Source: Bacteroidota bacterium (GTDB lineage: Bacteria; Bacteroidota; Bacteroidia; Chitinophagales; LD1). Taken from it: a DNA stretch of 32,196 nt. The position numbers were made by a program, and so were the translations under genes. The notes below the pieces were generated by a model. The model worked only from the letters and a program-made list of their open reading frames with translations, ran no database searches and had not been told where the DNA came from. Below, in pieces: positions 18,828-25,092 of this stretch (positions are counted from its first letter, which is position 1; the number at the start of each line of letters is the position of its first letter). Location of the stretch: NCBI GenBank assembly GCA_025963485.1, contig JAOQAO010000137.1:1-32196 (forward strand). The letters are read 5' to 3'.

Positions 18828-18859
18828 CAAATATACACGGCGGGAATGAAAATGTCAAA
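18828..18859 (-). promoter_or_regulatory. Bacteroidota-type promoter of the giant adhesin gene
   Basis: On the minus strand TTTG (18859-18856) is followed after 20 bases by TATATTTG (18835-18828). This is a full match to the Bacteroidota consensus TTTG-N(about 19)-TAnnTTTG. Transcription would start near 18820, giving a leader of about 180 nt. Confidence 0.65.
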
Positions 18860-18934
18860 TAAAAGTGCCAATCGGGCCAATTTCTCGGCAAAAACAGGCA
18901 CATAAAAAATACACAAGGATAGACTAATGTGTCC

Positions 18935-18955
18935 AATTCGAACGTTGTTCAAATT
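18935..18955 (-). terminator. Weak hairpin downstream of pckA
   Basis: On the minus strand AATTTGAAC-AAC-GTTCGAATT forms a 9-bp stem with one G-U pair, 37 bases after the pckA stop. There is no U-tract after it, so a terminator role is only possible. Confidence 0.3.
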
Positions 18956-18992
18956 AAAGTAAATATCAATTAAATGATAATCAGAGGACTAG

Positions 18993-20615
18993 CTAAACAA
19001 CCTTGACCTCCACCTTTGGAGCGGCAGCTTTGATCTCATCCGAAGCCTGAGAGGCATATTTTTCAAAGTTTTTATTGAACTGGATGGCCAATTCGTTCGC
19101 TTTGGTATCATAAGCAGCTTTATCTGCCCATGTATTTCTCGGATCGAGGATCTCAGATGGTATTCCATCGCAAGACTCAGGAACCGAAATACCAAAGACC
19201 GGGTGTGTAGTATATTTTACATTATTGAGCTTACCGGAGAGAGCGGCAGTGATGAGCGCGCGTGTATGTGGAAGGCTCATCCGTTTGCCTGTGCCGTAAG
19301 CGCCGCCGACATAGCCGGTATTGAGCAGCCAGACATTGATATGGCTCTTTTCGTTGAGTTTCTCGCCGAGCAGCTTGGCATAGTCTGCCGGATGGAGTGG
19401 CAGGAATGCTGCTCCGAAACAAGCCGAGAATGTAGTTTGAGGTTCCAGTACTCCAACCTCGGTACCGGCCACCTTTGACGTAAAGCCGGAAAGGAAGAAA
19501 TACATAGCCTGTCCTACAGTGAGCTTTGATATCGGAGGCAAGACCCCGAAGGCATCATACGTCAGGAAGAATATATTCTGAGGCTCTCCCCCTTTGGATA
19601 CCGGGAGTGCATTTTCGATGAAATTGATAGGATATGATACGCGGGTATTTTCTGTCTTTGCCTTGCTGTGATAGTCTACCGTGCGGGTATCGCCGATGAA
19701 TTCTATATTCTCCAGGATCGCTCCGTGGCGAATAGCCCGGAAGATGTCCGGTTCTTTCTCGGCAGAGAGATCTATGGTTTTGGCATAGCAGCCTCCTTCG
19801 AAATTGAAGACCGAGTCGCTATCCCATCCATGCTCGTCGTCTCCTATGAGCGGACGGTTGGGATCGGCTGAGAGGGTTGTTTTGCCAGTGCCTGAGAGGC
19901 CGAAGAAAAGCGCTACGTCGCCGGCCTTACCCTGATTGGCAGAACAGTGCATGCTGAGCACCTTGCGGTCGTGCGGAAGTACGAAGTTCAATACACCAAA
20001 AATACCTTTCTTGATCTCGCCTGTGTAGGCAGATCCTCCTATTATAATAACCTTCTTAGTGAAATTGAGCAGGGTGAAGTTGTGCTGGCGGATGCCGTCC
20101 TTAGCGCCATCAGCATGGAAGCTGGGTGCCTGGATGATGAGCCAGTCATGCTCGAACCCGGCGATCTCGTCCCGATTTGGGCGAAGGAACATATTGCCTG
20201 CGAACATACTCGACCATGGGTTTTCTGTGACCACCCTTACTTTGAGCTTGTAGCTCTCATGTGCACAGGCCACGCAGTCGCGGACAAAGATGTCCTTGCC
20301 AGCGAGGTGAGCGGTTATCTTATTATATAGTCCATCGAATACTTCGGGAGTGATAGGCTGATTGAAATTACTAGCCCAATCCACCGATTCTTTAGTGATG
20401 CTGTCTTCTACGATGAATTTATCTTTTGGGGAACGTCCGGTGAACTCGCCGGTGTCTACTGCGAGAGCACCAGTGTCATTGAGTACCCCTTGTCCTCTTT
20501 TGATCGTTTCCTCGATGAGTTCCTCGGGGGTAAGATTCCAAAATTGGTTCGTTGCATTTTTGATTCCTACAGATGCCAGATCTACACTTTGATTTTTGTG
20601 GCCTACTATTGCCAT
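18993..20615 (-). CDS. pckA: Phosphoenolpyruvate carboxykinase (ATP)
   Basis: This 540-residue protein converts oxaloacetate and ATP to phosphoenolpyruvate, CO2 and ADP, the cytosolic entry step of gluconeogenesis. The length is normal for the ATP-dependent family. The P-loop GLSGTGKTT lies at 239-247 and is followed by LIGDDEHGW, which holds the metal-binding aspartate. The substrate-side motif TGRSPKDKFIV (59-69) and the GGSAYTGEIKKG segment (193-204) are intact, as is ENTRVSYP. The GTP-type enzyme is an unrelated sequence, so the cofactor call is firm. The ATG at 20615 sits 31 bases downstream of a TACATTTG element. The gene is divergent from the Xaa-Pro aminopeptidase gene, with about 120 bp between the starts. 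Confidence 0.97.
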   Translation of the reverse strand: MAIVGHKNQSVDLASVGIKNATNQFWNLTPEELIEETIKRGQGVLNDTGALAVDTGEFTGRSPKDKFIVEDSITKESVDWASNFNQPITPEVFDGLYNKITAHLAGKDIFVRDCVACAHESYKLKVRVVTENPWSSMFAGNMFLRPNRDEIAGFEHDWLIIQAPSFHADGAKDGIRQHNFTLLNFTKKVIIIGGSAYTGEIKKGIFGVLNFVLPHDRKVLSMHCSANQGKAGDVALFFGLSGTGKTTLSADPNRPLIGDDEHGWDSDSVFNFEGGCYAKTIDLSAEKEPDIFRAIRHGAILENIEFIGDTRTVDYHSKAKTENTRVSYPINFIENALPVSKGGEPQNIFFLTYDAFGVLPPISKLTVGQAMYFFLSGFTSKVAGTEVGVLEPQTTFSACFGAAFLPLHPADYAKLLGEKLNEKSHINVWLLNTGYVGGAYGTGKRMSLPHTRALITAALSGKLNNVKYTTHPVFGISVPESCDGIPSEILDPRNTWADKAAYDTKANELAIQFNKNFEKYASQASDEIKAAAPKVEVKVV

Positions 20616-20646
20616 ATTGCTTACGTTTTATTTAGAAAGAAGTCCG

Positions 20647-20654
20647 CAAATGTA
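20647..20654 (-). promoter_or_regulatory. -7 promoter element of pckA
   Basis: On the minus strand this reads TACATTTG, a full TAnnTTTG match ending 31 bases before the pckA ATG. I see no good -33 TTG at the usual distance; the nearest CAAA (forward strand, 20665) is only 10 bases away. Confidence 0.45.
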
Positions 20655-20682
20655 AAAAAAAGAACAAACTCGGACTGCTGAC

Positions 20683-20712
20683 TTTAATCTTAATTTGCTT
20701 TACCTACATTTG
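20683..20712 (+). promoter_or_regulatory. Promoter of the Xaa-Pro aminopeptidase gene
   Basis: TACATTTG at 20705-20712 matches TAnnTTTG exactly. A partial -33 element, TTTA, lies at 20683-20686, 18 bases upstream. The start codon at 20737 follows 24 bases later, implying a short leader. Confidence 0.5.
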
Positions 20713-20736
20713 CCCCATACACATTTCAAATTTAAC

Positions 20737-22029
20737 ATGAAATACGAGAAGATCGACAGCAAGCTTTTTGCAGTCAACCGCAAGAACTTTGTGAAGCAAA
20801 TGAAGCCAAAGTCTGTGGCTATCTTTGTGTCAAACGACCTGATGACCAAAAGCGCCGACTCCAGCTACAAATGGCGCCAAAATCCTGACCTGTTCTACCT
20901 CACAGGGGTGGACCAGGAGGACACTTTTTTGGTGCTATTCCCGGATGCTCCGCTGCCGGAGTGGCGTGAGATCCTCTTTGTCAGGAAGACAGATGAGCAT
21001 ATCCGCACCTGGGAGGGCAATAAGTTGGATAAAGCTGAAGCTGCCTCCGTGTCGGGCATCAAACAGGTGAACTGGTCGGACGCATTCCCCGGATCGCTGG
21101 CGCAGCTGATGTACCAGGCTCATAATGTATACCTCAATACCAACGAAAATGACCGCAGCGGTGATACCACTGAGTCGGGTGAATATAAATTTGCCGGTAA
21201 GCTGAAAAGCCGGTATCCCCTGCATAACTATTTCCGCTCAGCGCCTATCATGAGCAGCCTGCGCAGCATCAAGTCTCAATATGAAGTGGACCTGATGAAA
21301 AAGGCTTGTGATATCACAGAGAAAGGATTTCGCAGGTTGCTGAAATTCGTGAAGCCGGGTGTGTGGGAATATGAGATAGAGGCAGAACTCTCTCACGAAT
21401 ACCTGCGCAACCGCGCTACCGGCCATGCCTACGAGCCGATCATCGCCTCAGGCGAAAATGCCTGTGTACTACATTATATAGCCAATGACCAGCAATGCAA
21501 AAAGGGCGACCTGCTGCTGCTGGACTGTGCCGCTGAGTATGCTAACTATAATGCCGACCTCACCCGTACGATACCAGTAGATGGCAGGTATACCAAGCGC
21601 CAGAAGGAGGTATACAACGCCGTGCTCAGAGTGATGAAACAAGCCCGCAGTATGATGAAGGAAGGGATGGTGCTTTTTGAATTTAACAATGAAGTGGGCA
21701 AGATCATGGAGTCGGAACTGATAGGGCTCAAGCTGCTCAAGAAAGATGATGTCAAAAAGCAGGACCCGAAAGCGCCGCTCTTTAAGAAATATTTCCCGCA
21801 TGGTACCGGACACTTCCTCGGTATAGATGTACATGATATAGGTGATCGCTATGCGAAGCTCAAGGCAGGGGCAGTCCTGACATGCGAGCCCGGCATCTAT
21901 ATCCGTGAGGAGAGGATCGGCATCCGGATCGAAAACAACATACTCATCACTAAAGGTAAACCTACTGACCTCATGGCTACTATACCTATAGAGGCCGAAG
22001 AGATCGAGGAACTGATGAACAGCAAATAA
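20737..22029 (+). CDS. pepP: Xaa-Pro aminopeptidase (aminopeptidase P, M24B)
   Basis: This 430-residue dinuclear metallopeptidase removes the N-terminal residue from peptides with proline in second position. An N-terminal AMP_N-type domain (about 1-165, with RQNPDLFYLTG) precedes the pita-bread catalytic domain. The five metal ligands appear to be D263 (LLDCAAEY), D274 (NADLTRT), H359 (HGTGHF), E384 (CEPGIYI) and E399 (IRIENN). I chose ATG 20737 over the in-frame TTG at 20695 because the TTG lies upstream of a perfect -7 promoter element and would add a non-conserved leader. It heads a plus-strand run that continues with phosphatidylserine synthase after 61 bp. No signal peptide is seen, so it is probably cytosolic. 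Confidence 0.93.
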   Translation: MKYEKIDSKLFAVNRKNFVKQMKPKSVAIFVSNDLMTKSADSSYKWRQNPDLFYLTGVDQEDTFLVLFPDAPLPEWREILFVRKTDEHIRTWEGNKLDKAEAASVSGIKQVNWSDAFPGSLAQLMYQAHNVYLNTNENDRSGDTTESGEYKFAGKLKSRYPLHNYFRSAPIMSSLRSIKSQYEVDLMKKACDITEKGFRRLLKFVKPGVWEYEIEAELSHEYLRNRATGHAYEPIIASGENACVLHYIANDQQCKKGDLLLLDCAAEYANYNADLTRTIPVDGRYTKRQKEVYNAVLRVMKQARSMMKEGMVLFEFNNEVGKIMESELIGLKLLKKDDVKKQDPKAPLFKKYFPHGTGHFLGIDVHDIGDRYAKLKAGAVLTCEPGIYIREERIGIRIENNILITKGKPTDLMATIPIEAEEIEELMNSK

Positions 22030-22060
22030 ATTTGAAAATTCGGCGATTTGAAAATTTGAA
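22029..22060. repeat. Short AT-rich direct repeats TTTGAAAATT
   Basis: AATTTGAAAATT (22029-22040) and ATTTGAAAATT (22046-22056) are direct repeats, with a third partial copy (TTTGAAGATG) following at once. Similar TTTGAAAATT-rich intergenic stretches are, from general knowledge, common in Bacteroidota genomes. No function is assigned. Confidence 0.5.
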
Positions 22061-22090
22061 GATGGATACATCTCGCCTATCAACACATAC

Positions 22091-22861
22091 ATGAAACTCT
22101 TTAATCTCCCGAACTTACTAACGCTCGTTAACCTCTTTTGCGGATGTGGTGCATTGGTGCTGATCTTTTCGCCCAGCTCTCAGGTGGGTACACTGTCAGA
22201 GGGTTTGCAGTATGTGCCGTATCTTACGTTGATCTCGCTTGTTGCTGATTACTTTGATGGGATGGCGGCGAGGTTTGTGAGCAGCCCTACCGGTATCGGC
22301 AAGGAACTGGATTCGCTGGCAGATGTTGTGAGCTTTGGCGTAGTGCCCGGCGCAGTGATGTATACATTACTCACTTTCCATTTCAAATCTACGGGTATGC
22401 AAAATGACTGGCAGATCATGCTCAGCAGCAGCCCAGGATTTTTGGTGACTCTATTCTCAGCACTCAGGTTGGCTAAGTTCAATCTGGATGAAAGGCAGAC
22501 GGAAGGCTTCATTGGCCTGGCAACTCCAGCCTGTTCGATATTTGTGATGGGACTGTTGCTGGTATTTCTTAGGAATGATTTCGATCTCTCCCCTGTCCTG
22601 CTGAATCCTGTTATACTCTTCGGACTGGTGGGGCTACTCTCCTATCTGCTCATTGCAGAGATACCGATGTTCTCATTTAAATTTAAAAGCTTCGGATGGG
22701 CCAGCAATGAGGTGCGCTATGTGTTTATAATTGCTACGCTTGGTTTGCTGATAGGTTTTAAATTTGCAGGCATATCGCTGGCGGTGGTTTTGTATATACT
22801 GGCGTCGATAGTGCTTATATTTATGAAGAAGGATAGCCCAAAGAACATTTCAAAAAATTAA
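22091..22861 (+). CDS. pssA: CDP-diacylglycerol--serine O-phosphatidyltransferase
   Basis: This 256-residue integral membrane enzyme joins CDP-diacylglycerol and serine to give phosphatidylserine, the precursor of phosphatidylethanolamine. The CDP-alcohol phosphatidyltransferase signature is complete: D53-x2-D56-G57-x2-A60-R61-x8-G70-x3-D74-x3-D78 (seen as DYFDGMAAR and GKELDSLAD). The N-terminus NLPNLLTLVNLFCGCGALVL is typical of PssA, which separates it from PgsA. Several hydrophobic segments follow, ending in a lysine-rich tail. It lies 61 bp after pepP and 13 bp before purS, so it is likely cotranscribed with one or both. No phosphatidylserine decarboxylase gene is in the window. Confidence 0.93.
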   Translation: MKLFNLPNLLTLVNLFCGCGALVLIFSPSSQVGTLSEGLQYVPYLTLISLVADYFDGMAARFVSSPTGIGKELDSLADVVSFGVVPGAVMYTLLTFHFKSTGMQNDWQIMLSSSPGFLVTLFSALRLAKFNLDERQTEGFIGLATPACSIFVMGLLLVFLRNDFDLSPVLLNPVILFGLVGLLSYLLIAEIPMFSFKFKSFGWASNEVRYVFIIATLGLLIGFKFAGISLAVVLYILASIVLIFMKKDSPKNISKN

Positions 22862-22874
22862 ATCAATATCTCAT

Positions 22875-23129
22875 ATGAATTTCAGAGCAGAAATAGACGT
22901 GATGCCTCACAAGGAACTACTCGACCCGCAAGGAAAAGCAGTAGCAGCAAGCCTCCAGAAAATAGAATTCGCATCCATAGAAGATGTACGTATCGGAAGG
23001 CATATCACGATCAAGCTGAAAGCCAAATCGAAGGATGAAGCTACCCAGCATGTAGAGGACGCTTGCAAGAAGTTGCTGGCTAATGCGATCATGGAGGGAT
23101 ATAAGTTCGAGTTGCACGAAGAAAAGTAA
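22875..23129 (+). CDS. purS: Phosphoribosylformylglycinamidine synthase subunit PurS
   Basis: This 84-residue protein has the PurS length and pattern: a first strand with FRAEIDVMPHKELLDPQGKA, then VRIGRHITIKL and a C-terminal helix with ACKKLLANAIMEGY followed by FELHE. PurS bridges PurQ and the small form of PurL in the fourth step of purine synthesis, where FGAR becomes FGAM using glutamine. purQ and purL are not in the window. Its presence implies the organism has a three-subunit enzyme, although Bacteroidota often use the long single-chain PurL; checking for both would be useful. It starts 13 bp after the pssA stop. Confidence 0.9.
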   Translation: MNFRAEIDVMPHKELLDPQGKAVAASLQKIEFASIEDVRIGRHITIKLKAKSKDEATQHVEDACKKLLANAIMEGYKFELHEEK

Positions 23130-23135
23130 GGCTTT

Positions 23136-23160
23136 AGAGAATAACGAATAGAGATTAGTG
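23136..23160 (+). repeat. Left arm of an imperfect 25-bp inverted repeat flanking the four-helix-bundle gene
   Basis: This sequence matches the reverse complement of 23532-23556 at 22 of 25 positions. The arm ends exactly with the GTG start codon of the enclosed gene. Confidence 0.7.
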
Positions 23161-23520
23161 AGCGAAAGCAAAATCACAAAAGCTAAATCCCTGTCCTTTG
23201 CTATAAGAATAGTAAAGCTGTATAAACATCTCTGCGATACTCACAAAGAATATGTGCTAAGCAAACAGTGCCTGAGATCGGGAACGGCTATAGGCGCTAT
23301 GGTACGCGAAGCAGAATATGCGCAATCCAAACTAGATTTTATACATAAATTGAGTATAGCCAGTAAAGAGGCAAACGAGACATTGTATTGGCTTGAACTG
23401 CTTTTTGAAACAAAACATATCGATTCAAGCTCTTATGAATCAATAAAAACTGATGCCGAGGAGTTATTAAAACTTTTAACCGCAAGTATCAAAACCGCAA
23501 AGGCTAACCTGAAAAAATGA
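23158..23520 (+). CDS. Four-helix-bundle protein (23S rRNA intervening-sequence / S23 family)
   Basis: This 120-residue protein is rich in helix-forming residues. It carries the family pattern SFAIRIVKLYKHL near residue 15, then QCLRSGTAIGAMVREAEYAQS and KLSIASKEANETLYWLELL, ending in a lysine-rich tail. These are hallmarks of the S23 family, first seen in 23S rRNA intervening sequences and common as solitary genes in Bacteroidota. A related fold serves as Avd in diversity-generating retroelements, but no reverse transcriptase is present here. Its role is unknown; nucleic-acid binding has been suggested for the family. GTG is the only usable start, because an in-frame stop lies 9 bases upstream. 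It sits between purS and rsmI, neither functionally related, inside a 25-bp inverted repeat, which suggests a small inserted unit. Confidence 0.85.
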   Translation: MSESKITKAKSLSFAIRIVKLYKHLCDTHKEYVLSKQCLRSGTAIGAMVREAEYAQSKLDFIHKLSIASKEANETLYWLELLFETKHIDSSSYESIKTDAEELLKLLTASIKTAKANLKK

Positions 23521-23531
23521 ATTTTGCATTA

Positions 23532-23556
23532 CACTATTCTCTATTCCTTACTCTCT
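23532..23556 (-). repeat. Right arm of the 25-bp inverted repeat
   Basis: This is the partner of 23136-23160, with three mismatches. It begins 12 bases after the stop of the four-helix-bundle gene and ends 13 bases before the rsmI start. Confidence 0.7.
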
Positions 23557-23568
23557 AATCTCTGAATA

Positions 23569-24261
23569 ATGCTTTATATAATCCCTACCCCTGTCGGCAA
23601 TCTCGAAGATATCACGCTGCGGGCGTTGAGGATATTGAAGGAGGTAAAGCTGATCCTTGCAGAGGATACGCGCCAGACGCGTAAGCTGCTCGATCACTTC
23701 GAGATCAAAAACCACCTGCAGGCTTATCATAAGTTTAACGAACGCAAGTCATGTGAGCCGATCATCAATCAGCTTGCTACAGGCATGGACATAGCCATGG
23801 TATCTGACGGTGGTACGCCCTGTATCTCCGATCCGGGCTATATACTCGTAGAGGCATGCATCGAAGCTGGCATAAAAGTACAATGCCTACCCGGCGCAAC
23901 TGCTTTCGTGCCGGCGCTGGTGTCATCGGGATTTGATACATCGAGTTTTGTGTTTGAAGGCTTCCTACCGCACAAAAAGGGACGTGAGACCTTATTCAAA
24001 AAATACGCTCTGGAGGAGCGGACGATCATACTCTATGAGTCGCCTTATCGTGTGATCAAAACGCTGGAACAAATACTTCAATTCATCGGAGATGAAAGGC
24101 TGGTCTCTGTGTCCCGTGAGATATCGAAAATCTATGAGGAAACTGTGCGCGGTACGGCTTCGGCTCTTTTAAAACATTTCTCGGTCAAAGAGCCAAGGGG
24201 GGAGTTTGTCATGATCATCGGACCAAAGGACAACTCGCCGAAGAGGATGAAAGAAGAATAG
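23569..24261 (+). CDS. rsmI: 16S rRNA (cytidine(1402)-2'-O)-methyltransferase
   Basis: This 230-residue SAM-dependent enzyme methylates the 2'-hydroxyl of C1402 in the 16S rRNA decoding centre. It has the tetrapyrrole-methylase fold with RsmI signatures: IPTPVGNLEDITLRAL (5-20), AEDTRQTRKLLDHF (about 35-48), VSDGGTPCISDPGY (about 82-95), PGATAFVPALV, and the C-terminal VSREISKIYEE. It is slightly shorter than the E. coli protein, as usual outside Proteobacteria, because the C-terminal extension is absent. It is convergent with the secreted protein gene at 24267; only 5 bp separate the two stops, leaving no room for a separate terminator. Confidence 0.95.
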   Translation: MLYIIPTPVGNLEDITLRALRILKEVKLILAEDTRQTRKLLDHFEIKNHLQAYHKFNERKSCEPIINQLATGMDIAMVSDGGTPCISDPGYILVEACIEAGIKVQCLPGATAFVPALVSSGFDTSSFVFEGFLPHKKGRETLFKKYALEERTIILYESPYRVIKTLEQILQFIGDERLVSVSREISKIYEETVRGTASALLKHFSVKEPRGEFVMIIGPKDNSPKRMKEE

Positions 24262-24266
24262 TACCC

Positions 24267-24845
24267 TTATTTATCCTTATCTGCAAAGTATTTTGGATAC
24301 TCGGTTTGAATATCCACTGCGTTGATGATCTTAGGCATTCCATCCGGCCGGAACAGAATCACCAGCCAGCCCGGAGAGGCTTTAGCATGCTTATCAAAAA
24401 GTAATGCCGAGGAATTAGTACCAAACCTGATATAGCGCTCTGGCGACTCTACTACCCGCACGCCCTGGCCATTGGCGAAAGCACGCGCCTGCGTAAAGTA
24501 CCAATTGGCATCATCAGCCATCATGTAAAAATTTTCCTCACCCTTCCTGTGCTTCATGTCTTCTATCTGCGCGCTATCAGGTAGCGCCAGCACCACCGCA
24601 TTTCCTGAGACATTGATGCAGGTGCCGGGCATTACGGATTTAACGAGATAGTTCTCTACTACGCGGGAGGCCAGGTATCTTGCATTATCCAGCGAGTCAG
24701 CGATACGGAGCGAATCAGTAGCCCGTGCAAGTGAATCAACTGATGCAGCATGGATAAAATATGCAGCAGATACCTGCGCCGGCCAGGCCACCAATATAGC
24801 TACTACGCCCAGTACCAAGCCTGCGACCCATCCACTTTTCTTCAT
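24267..24845 (-). CDS. Secreted or membrane-anchored protein of unknown function
   Basis: I do not recognise this 192-residue protein. The first 30 residues hold a lysine pair and one hydrophobic segment (about 5-28) ending in VSAAYF, read as a signal peptide or single anchor. Residues about 35-60 form a serine/aspartate-rich, probably helical stretch (SLARATDSLRIADSLDN). The C-terminal third, with ERYIRFG and WLVILFRPDGMPKIIN, is the most distinctive part. That part is repeated in a truncated copy at 24920-25090, showing which portion is conserved. The start ATG lies 4 bases after a TACCTTTA element, so the transcript may have almost no leader. Confidence 0.8.
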   Translation of the reverse strand: MKKSGWVAGLVLGVVAILVAWPAQVSAAYFIHAASVDSLARATDSLRIADSLDNARYLASRVVENYLVKSVMPGTCINVSGNAVVLALPDSAQIEDMKHRKGEENFYMMADDANWYFTQARAFANGQGVRVVESPERYIRFGTNSSALLFDKHAKASPGWLVILFRPDGMPKIINAVDIQTEYPKYFADKDK

Positions 24846-24849
24846 ATTC

Positions 24850-24879
24850 TAAAGGTATGGTATTTATCGAAACGACCAA
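24850..24879 (-). promoter_or_regulatory. Likely promoter of the unknown secreted protein gene
   Basis: On the minus strand TTG (24879-24877) is followed after 19 bases by TACCTTTA (24857-24850), one base off the TAnnTTTG consensus. The ATG begins 4 bases later, so transcription would start at or very near the start codon. Confidence 0.45.
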
Positions 24880-24919
24880 GTGATAGAGACCAAAGTGTCG
24901 CGTCTATACGATTCATTAT

Positions 24920-25090
24920 TTACTTGCCAAAATAACTTCCGTATTCCGTACTGATGACAGCGGGATTGATAATCTTTGGCATACTGTCAGGGCGGAATAA
25001 AATCACCAGCCACGCTAAAGATCCTTTCGCCCGGGTATCAAAGAGTATGTCCGACGAGCGGCCCCGGAATTTGATATAGCGCTCAATAAA
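24920..25090 (-). pseudogene. C-terminal remnant of a paralogue of the unknown secreted protein
   Basis: The minus-strand frame ending at TAA 24920-24922 encodes about 55 residues that align with the C-terminus of the protein at 24267-24845. The block AWLVILFRPDSMPKIIN matches GWLVILFRPDGMPKIIN, and ERYIKF matches ERYIRF; by eye about 60% of the aligned residues are identical. No start codon exists at a sensible place: an in-frame stop lies a few codons upstream, inside the end of the TonB receptor gene. Similarity begins almost exactly where the receptor gene ends, as if an insertion or deletion joined the two. The reading frame is uninterrupted within the remnant, so the event may be recent. 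Confidence 0.8.
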
Positions 25091-25092
25091 GT

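Larger units (their letters stand above)
18640..18992. other. Gene-free region between pckA and the giant gene
   Basis: This 353-bp gap between two minus-strand genes holds, in transcription order, a weak hairpin (18935-18955), the promoter (18828-18859), the dyad (18795-18818) and a leader hairpin (18682-18703). I see no small ORF worth naming. Confidence 0.8.

Noticed and set aside
21469-22092. Minus-strand frame of 207 codons antisense to the aminopeptidase gene
   Set aside because: The plus-strand frame has all metal ligands of aminopeptidase P. The antisense translation has no recognisable pattern.
23158-23520. Diversity-generating retroelement accessory protein (Avd)
   Set aside because: The fold family is related, but no reverse transcriptase, template repeat or variable repeat is visible nearby, so the general four-helix-bundle family is the safer call.
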